DNA of 64,000 nucleotides. Origin: Peteryoungia desertarenae. GTDB lineage: Bacteria; Pseudomonadota; Alphaproteobacteria; Rhizobiales; Rhizobiaceae. This document shows positions 59,462 to 64,000 of this stretch, one piece after another. The notes beneath the pieces were generated by a model. It did no database searches and was not told the DNA's origin. It was given only the letters and a program-made list of their open reading frames with translations. The first letter of the stretch is position 1; each line of letters starts with the position of its first letter. The stretch lies in the NCBI RefSeq assembly GCF_005860795.2, contig NZ_CP058350.1, positions 2,634,501 to 2,698,500 of the forward strand, given 5' to 3'. The position numbers and the translations under genes were made by a program.

Positions 59462-60912
59462 TGACAGCCACGATCCTAGTCGCTGACGATGATGCCGCCA
59501 TTCGCACTGTGCTCAACCAGGCGCTGACGCGTGCCGGTTACGAGGTTCGTATCACCTCGAACGCGGCCACCCTCTGGCGGTGGATCTCTGCCGGTGAGGG
59601 GGACCTGGTGGTGACGGATGTCATCATGCCTGATGAAAATGCCTTCGATCTTCTGCCGCGCATCAAGAAAGCTCGTCCCGAGCTTCCCGTTCTTGTCATG
59701 AGTGCGCAAAATACCTTCATGACGGCGATCAAGGCCTCGGAAAAGGGTGCCTATGACTATCTGCCGAAGCCCTTCGATCTGACCGAACTCATCGGCATCA
59801 TCGGGCGGGCGCTGGCGGAACCGAAGAAGAAGCCCGCTCGCCTCGATGACGACATGCAGGACGGGATGCCGCTCGTGGGTCGTTCAGCGGCAATGCAGGA
59901 GATTTACCGCGTTCTTGCCCGTCTAATGCAGACGGATCTGACGCTGATGATTACCGGCGAATCCGGCACCGGCAAGGAACTGGTGGCACGGGCGCTGCAT
60001 GATTACGGCAAGCGCCGGAACGGCCCCTTTGTCGCAATCAATATGGCCGCAATTCCACGAGATCTGATCGAATCAGAACTTTTTGGGCATGAGAAGGGAG
60101 CCTTTACCGGGGCGCAAAATCGCTCGACAGGCCGGTTCGAACAGGCGGAAGGCGGCACGCTGTTTCTCGACGAAATCGGCGATATGCCGATGGATGCACA
60201 AACTCGTCTCCTTCGTGTGCTCCAACAGGGCGAATATACGACAGTCGGCGGACGAACCCCCATCCGCACCGATGTGCGTATCGTTGCGGCAACCAACAAG
60301 GACCTGAAGCACTCCATCAATCAAGGCCTGTTCCGGGAAGACCTGTATTACCGCTTGAACGTGGTGCCCCTCAGGCTGCCGCCGTTGCGGGACCGCGCCG
60401 AGGACATTCCAGATCTCGTTCGCCACTTCATCCAGCAGGGTGAAAAGGAGGGTCTTGATGCCAAGCGCTTCGATCAGGAAGCACTGGAAGTCATGAAGTC
60501 TTATCCATGGCCTGGCAATGTCCGTGAACTGGAAAATGTCGTACGCCGCTTGATGGCTCTTTATCCGCAGGACGTCATCTCGCGTGAGATCGTGGATCAG
60601 GAACTGCGTTCGGATTTCCCCGACAGCCCGATCGAAAAGACCGGCATTCCGACCGGAACGATGACGATTTCCCAGGCCGTAGAGGAGAATATGCGGACTT
60701 ATTTCGCAAGTTTCGGCGACGCACTTCCGCCTTCCGGGCTCTATGATCGGGTGCTGACCGAGATGGAGTATCCACTGATTCTTGCTGCATTGACGGCGAC
60801 CCGAGGGAACCAGATCAAAGCGGCTGACCTGCTCGGCCTCAACCGAAACACTCTGCGCAAGAAGATCCGCGAGCTCGGGGTTTCCGTGTATCGCAGCTCC
60901 CGCTCTGCTTGA
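59461..60912 (+). CDS. ntrC: Nitrogen regulation response regulator NtrC (GlnG)
   Basis: A 483-residue sigma-54 activator. The receiver domain (1-120) has the phospho-acceptor D53 in VTDVIMPDE; the AAA+ domain holds GESGTGKE and the sigma-54-contacting GAFTGA loop; the C-terminal Fis-type helix-turn-helix contains [15 protein letters not shown]. It turns on nitrogen-assimilation genes when nitrogen is scarce. It is the third gene of the dusB-ntrB-ntrC operon. Confidence 0.97.
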   Translation: MTATILVADDDAAIRTVLNQALTRAGYEVRITSNAATLWRWISAGEGDLVVTDVIMPDENAFDLLPRIKKARPELPVLVMSAQNTFMTAIKASEKGAYDYLPKPFDLTELIGIIGRALAEPKKKPARLDDDMQDGMPLVGRSAAMQEIYRVLARLMQTDLTLMITGESGTGKELVARALHDYGKRRNGPFVAINMAAIPRDLIESELFGHEKGAFTGAQNRSTGRFEQAEGGTLFLDEIGDMPMDAQTRLLRVLQQGEYTTVGGRTPIRTDVRIVAATNKDLKHSINQGLFREDLYYRLNVVPLRLPPLRDRAEDIPDLVRHFIQQGEKEGLDAKRFDQEALEVMKSYPWPGNVRELENVVRRLMALYPQDVISREIVDQELRSDFPDSPIEKTGIPTGTMTISQAVEENMRTYFASFGDALPPSGLYDRVLTEMEYPLILAALTATRGNQIKAADLLGLNRNTLRKKIRELGVSVYRSSRSA

Positions 60913-61056
60913 CAAATCCTCGGCACTCGTTGCAATTTCGCCACAAAGCGTTGCTCAAAAGTCACGTTGAAACCTATGGCCTTCATGTCCTTTTCCGTAG
61001 AAGAGGCGCGTGACCAACAAACAGCAGCCGCGCTCGGGTCAGCTCTGATCTGAGAG

Positions 61057-61073
61057 GCACCTTTTCAAGGTGC
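61057..61073 (+). promoter_or_regulatory. Hairpin directly upstream of the ntrY ribosome-binding site
   Basis: GCACCTT-TTC-AAGGTGC is a perfect 7-bp stem with a 3-base loop, ending right before GGGGGAA, the likely ribosome-binding site of ntrY (ATG 61085). No T-run follows, so it is not a terminator; it may affect mRNA stability or translation. Confidence 0.45.
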
Positions 61074-61084
61074 GGGGGAATTGA

Positions 61085-63355
61085 ATGGTAAGGAACCGGA
61101 GAGTGCCTGTCGTGGAGGCAGAAGGTGTGCTGACGCATGACCGTCGTGCATCATTTGCATTGCCCGGCCTGCTCCTCGCCGGTGGCGCTTTGGCTTGTGC
61201 GAGCTTCACCCTTCCGGTTCTCCTCGGGCTGACACCGATCGAACCGACGTCGCAGGTCGTCGTTGCCTCAGCCGTCCTGAACTCGCTCTTCATCGTAGGT
61301 CTGGTGATCCTGATCGGGCGCGAAGTCATGCGGCTTTTCAAGGCGCGCAACCGTGGTCGGGCAGCGGCCCGGCTGCATGTCCGGATCGTTGCGCTCTTTT
61401 CGATCGTCGCCATCACACCGGCAATCCTTGTCGCCATTTTTGCCTCCATCACGCTCAATGTCGGTCTCGACCGTTGGTTCTCGATCCGAACCCAGTCAAT
61501 CGTTTCCTCATCGATGAATGTCGCGCAGGCCTACATGCTGGAGAATGCCAGCTATCTGCAGGGGCAGACCATTTCGATGGCGAACGACCTGGAGCGCAAC
61601 CGTTCGCTTTATTTTCTCGACCGCAACGGTTTCATTCAATTGATGACGCGTCAGGCGAGGGGACGCGGCATGCTGGGTGCATTTCTCGTTCGGCAGGACG
61701 GTTCGGCGATTGTCCAGGCCGATATCGCAACAGAACGCCCGCTACCGGCAATACCGCTTGATGCCCTTCAGAGTGCTGCGGCCGGACAGCCGACCCTCAT
61801 TCCGCCAGGTGTCACCAATCTTGTCGGCGCTGTGATCAAGCTGGATTCCTTGTCGGGGACCTTCCTCTACACCGTGCGTGCTGTTGATCCCAAAGTCATG
61901 GGTGCAATGCGGCTAATGGAGGATAATGCTGCCGAATACCAGGCCATGAGCGAAGGACGTACGACGCTACAGATCGCGTTCGCTGTTCTTTATCTGGGAT
62001 TCGCGCTGATCGTTCTCCTCGCGGCAATCTGGACTGCTATTGCAGTCGCGGACCGTATTGTCAGGCCCATCAGGCTGCTGATCGGTGCCGCAGACAGCAT
62101 TGCATCGGGCAACCTGAACGTCGTCGTTCCTGTTCGCGCAGCTGATGGCGATGTCGGCAGTCTGTCTCGAACCTTCAACAAGATGATTACCCAGATCCGC
62201 AGCCAGCGCGACGAGATCCTCGAGGCCAAGGATGAAGTAGACGACAGGCGCCGATTTATAGAGGCCGTCCTCTCGGGCGTTACCGCGGCCGTGATCGGTG
62301 TGGAAGACGACGGCGTCGTTACGATCGTCAATCCTTCCGCAGAATTCCTCTTGGCACTCCCGTCCGACCGTTTACTCGGGCAGAAATTGTCGCTTGTTGC
62401 GCCTGAGGTTGATCGGGTTCTTTCGGAGGCTGCGGTTCGTCACCGTGGTGAGTATCGTGAGCAGATCAACATGCTTCGCTCCGGCAAGGAGAGGACGCTG
62501 AACGTTCAGGTGACCCGGGAGGAAACCCGAGGCTCAGCCGATTCCTACGTGATTACGCTTGATGACATTACCGATCTCGTCATTGCGCAACGTTCCACAG
62601 CCTGGGCGGATGTCGCACGGCGTATTGCCCATGAGATCAAGAATCCGCTGACACCGATCCAGCTGTCTGCAGAGCGTCTGAAGCGCCGTTACGGCAAACA
62701 GATCGCTGACGATGACAAGGCGGTTTTTGATCAGTGCACGGACACGATTGTCCGTCAGGTCGAAGACATCGGTCGGATGGTCGATGAGTTCTCGGCGTTC
62801 GCGCGCATGCCGAAACCAGCGAAACAGAAGGCTGATCTGCGCGACATTTTGAAGGATGCCGTCTTCTTGCGGGAAATCGGGAGCAATGAAATCGAGTTCC
62901 TGCGAGAATTCGGAGATGAACCGCTGGAAGGTGACTTTGATGCCCGAATGCTGGCTCAGGCGGTTGGGAACATTGTGAAGAATGCAGCCGAGTCGATCGA
63001 AGCCGTGCCAGTCCACGAATTGGGCGGTCGGGGCAAGATACTTGTCAGGTCTTCACATGACGCGGCGCTGGACCGCTATGTCGTTGATGTAATTGACAAC
63101 GGGCGCGGTCTGCCGGTGGAAAATCGTCACCGCATTCTTGAGCCTTACATGACGATGCGGGAAAAGGGCACAGGTCTTGGCCTCGCGATCGTCAAGAAAA
63201 TTATTGAAGAGCATGGTGGGCAGCTTGAACTCCATGACGCGCCGGCAGACTTCGACCGCGGTCGGGGTGCGATGATCCGCATTGTTTTGCCGCGTGTTGA
63301 AAGTGGTTCAACTGCCGAACCGGAAAGTAACAGGGAAAAGGCATATGGCCTCTGA
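61085..63355 (+). CDS. ntrY: Membrane sensor histidine kinase NtrY
   Basis: A 756-residue kinase with four hydrophobic segments, two near the N terminus (about 27-75), one near 100-125 and one near 295-325, a periplasmic sensor region between the last two, then HAMP, PAS, HisKA with H516 in [11 protein letters not shown], and HATPase with NIVKNAAESIEAV and GTGLGLAIVKKIIEEHGG. With NtrX it affects nitrogen metabolism and, in several alphaproteobacteria, envelope or redox responses. It overlaps ntrX by 11 bp. Confidence 0.96.
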   Translation: MVRNRRVPVVEAEGVLTHDRRASFALPGLLLAGGALACASFTLPVLLGLTPIEPTSQVVVASAVLNSLFIVGLVILIGREVMRLFKARNRGRAAARLHVRIVALFSIVAITPAILVAIFASITLNVGLDRWFSIRTQSIVSSSMNVAQAYMLENASYLQGQTISMANDLERNRSLYFLDRNGFIQLMTRQARGRGMLGAFLVRQDGSAIVQADIATERPLPAIPLDALQSAAAGQPTLIPPGVTNLVGAVIKLDSLSGTFLYTVRAVDPKVMGAMRLMEDNAAEYQAMSEGRTTLQIAFAVLYLGFALIVLLAAIWTAIAVADRIVRPIRLLIGAADSIASGNLNVVVPVRAADGDVGSLSRTFNKMITQIRSQRDEILEAKDEVDDRRRFIEAVLSGVTAAVIGVEDDGVVTIVNPSAEFLLALPSDRLLGQKLSLVAPEVDRVLSEAAVRHRGEYREQINMLRSGKERTLNVQVTREETRGSADSYVITLDDITDLVIAQRSTAWADVARRIAHEIKNPLTPIQLSAERLKRRYGKQIADDDKAVFDQCTDTIVRQVEDIGRMVDEFSAFARMPKPAKQKADLRDILKDAVFLREIGSNEIEFLREFGDEPLEGDFDARMLAQAVGNIVKNAAESIEAVPVHELGGRGKILVRSSHDAALDRYVVDVIDNGRGLPVENRHRILEPYMTMREKGTGLGLAIVKKIIEEHGGQLELHDAPADFDRGRGAMIRIVLPRVESGSTAEPESNREKAYGL

Positions 63356-64000
63356 CATTCTGGTCGTTGATGACGAAGAGGATATTCGCGAAATCGTGTC
63401 CGGTATTCTGAGCGATGAGGGGCATGAGACGCGAACGGCGCATGATGCAGACAGCGCGCTTGCAGCGATTTCTGATCGCATGCCGCGCCTTTTGTTCCTC
63501 GATATCTGGATGCAGGGGAGCCGTCTCGACGGTCTCGCGCTGCTGGACGAGATCAAGTCCCGTTATCCGGACCTGCCGGTTGTGATGATATCTGGCCATG
63601 GAAACATCGAAACGGCGGTCTCGGCGATCAAGCGTGGTGCTTTCGACTTCATCGAAAAACCATTCAAGGCAGACCGCCTGATCCTCATTGCTGAGCGGGC
63701 GCTTGAAAACTCAAAGCTGAAGCGCGAGGTTTCTGATCTGAAGCGTCGCACCGGTGATGCCATTGAGCTGATTGGGACGTCGGTCGCCGTGTCACAGCTT
63801 CGCCAGACCATCGAGAAGGTGGCGCCGACAAACAGCCGCATCATGATTTTCGGCCCCTCCGGGTCCGGCAAGGAACTCGTGGCGCGGATGATTCACAAGC
63901 GTTCCAGCAGATCTGCCGGTCCCTTCGTGTCCCTCAACGCCGCAGCGATCACGCCGGAGCGTATGGAACTGGCCTTGTTCGGCTCCGAAGGCTCTCCTGG
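63345..64000 (+). CDS. ntrX: Response regulator NtrX (partial, cut by window end)
   Basis: The first 218 codons of a sigma-54-type response regulator. The receiver has D53 in LFLDIWMQG and the KPF of switch Lys; after a linker the AAA+ domain begins, with GPSGSGKELVARMI. It continues past the window. The ATG at 63345 overlaps the ntrY stop by 11 bp, so the pair is coupled. Confidence 0.95.
   Translation, partial: MASDILVVDDEEDIREIVSGILSDEGHETRTAHDADSALAAISDRMPRLLFLDIWMQGSRLDGLALLDEIKSRYPDLPVVMISGHGNIETAVSAIKRGAFDFIEKPFKADRLILIAERALENSKLKREVSDLKRRTGDAIELIGTSVAVSQLRQTIEKVAPTNSRIMIFGPSGSGKELVARMIHKRSSRSAGPFVSLNAAAITPERMELALFGSEGSP

Overview
The window reads as a core chromosomal segment of an alphaproteobacterium in the Rhizobiaceae (Rhizobium/Agrobacterium/Sinorhizobium group). 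The evidence is the gene set and order: lpxA-lpxI-lpxB, pdhA-pdhB-pdhC-lpdA-lipA with a lipoyl domain on E1 beta, a fused ispDF, and dusB-ntrB-ntrC-ntrY-ntrX. An alphaproteobacterial direct-repeat LexA box points the same way. The DNA is moderately GC-rich. I saw no rRNA, tRNA, CRISPR array, insertion sequence or prophage. Nearly everything is an intact housekeeping gene, so the new material is small: regulatory palindromes, short unannotated reading frames, coding-like fragments and one possible small RNA.

Layout. 1-2187: end of lpxA, then lpxI and lpxB (lipid A). 2241-6765: a zinc module (COG0523 GTPase, znuA, znuC, znuB, zur) with matching Zur-type palindromes in front of the GTPase gene and between znuA and znuC. 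6772-13524: gamma-carbonic-anhydrase-like protein, a small unknown protein, a penicillin-binding D,D-carboxypeptidase with SPOR domain, an unknown membrane protein, a LapG-type cysteine protease, a two-PilZ-domain protein, a rhomboid protease and a CBS protein. 13557-16784: patatin, hisI, folE, a NifU/IscU-like scaffold and yidD. 16942-24132: thrS, an acyltransferase, a secreted repeat protein, a nitroreductase/flavin-reductase pair, a DUF2336 protein and an unknown protein. 24133-30496: parE, a secreted hydrolase, tpiA, secG, pyrG.

30596-37704 is a minus-strand block: ppiD-trpD-trpC-moaC-moeA as one probable operon, with gltA upstream. 37977-45861 holds comEC, lexA, a VOC protein with kdsA, cheW, eno and an ftsB-like gene. 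46008-54156 is the pyruvate dehydrogenase/lipoate region: pdhABC, a short unlisted ORF, a small coiled-coil protein, an SGNH hydrolase, a YdcH protein behind a perfect FNR/FixK-type box, lpdA, a GlsB/YeaQ-type membrane protein and lipA. 54278-57162: a P-loop kinase, a COQ10-like protein, cinA and ispDF. 57336-64000: dusB and the two nitrogen-related two-component systems NtrBC and NtrYX, with ntrX cut by the window end.

How the parts work together. The zinc genes form a probable Zur regulon for import (ZnuABC) and intracellular delivery (GTPase). Pdh E1, E2 and E3, LipA and enolase serve central carbon flow; kdsA and the lpx genes build lipopolysaccharide. The dusB-ntrBC-ntrYX run controls nitrogen metabolism. 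Coordinates given for starts are my choice from start codon, ribosome-binding site and family length; unlisted antisense frames are treated as shadows.
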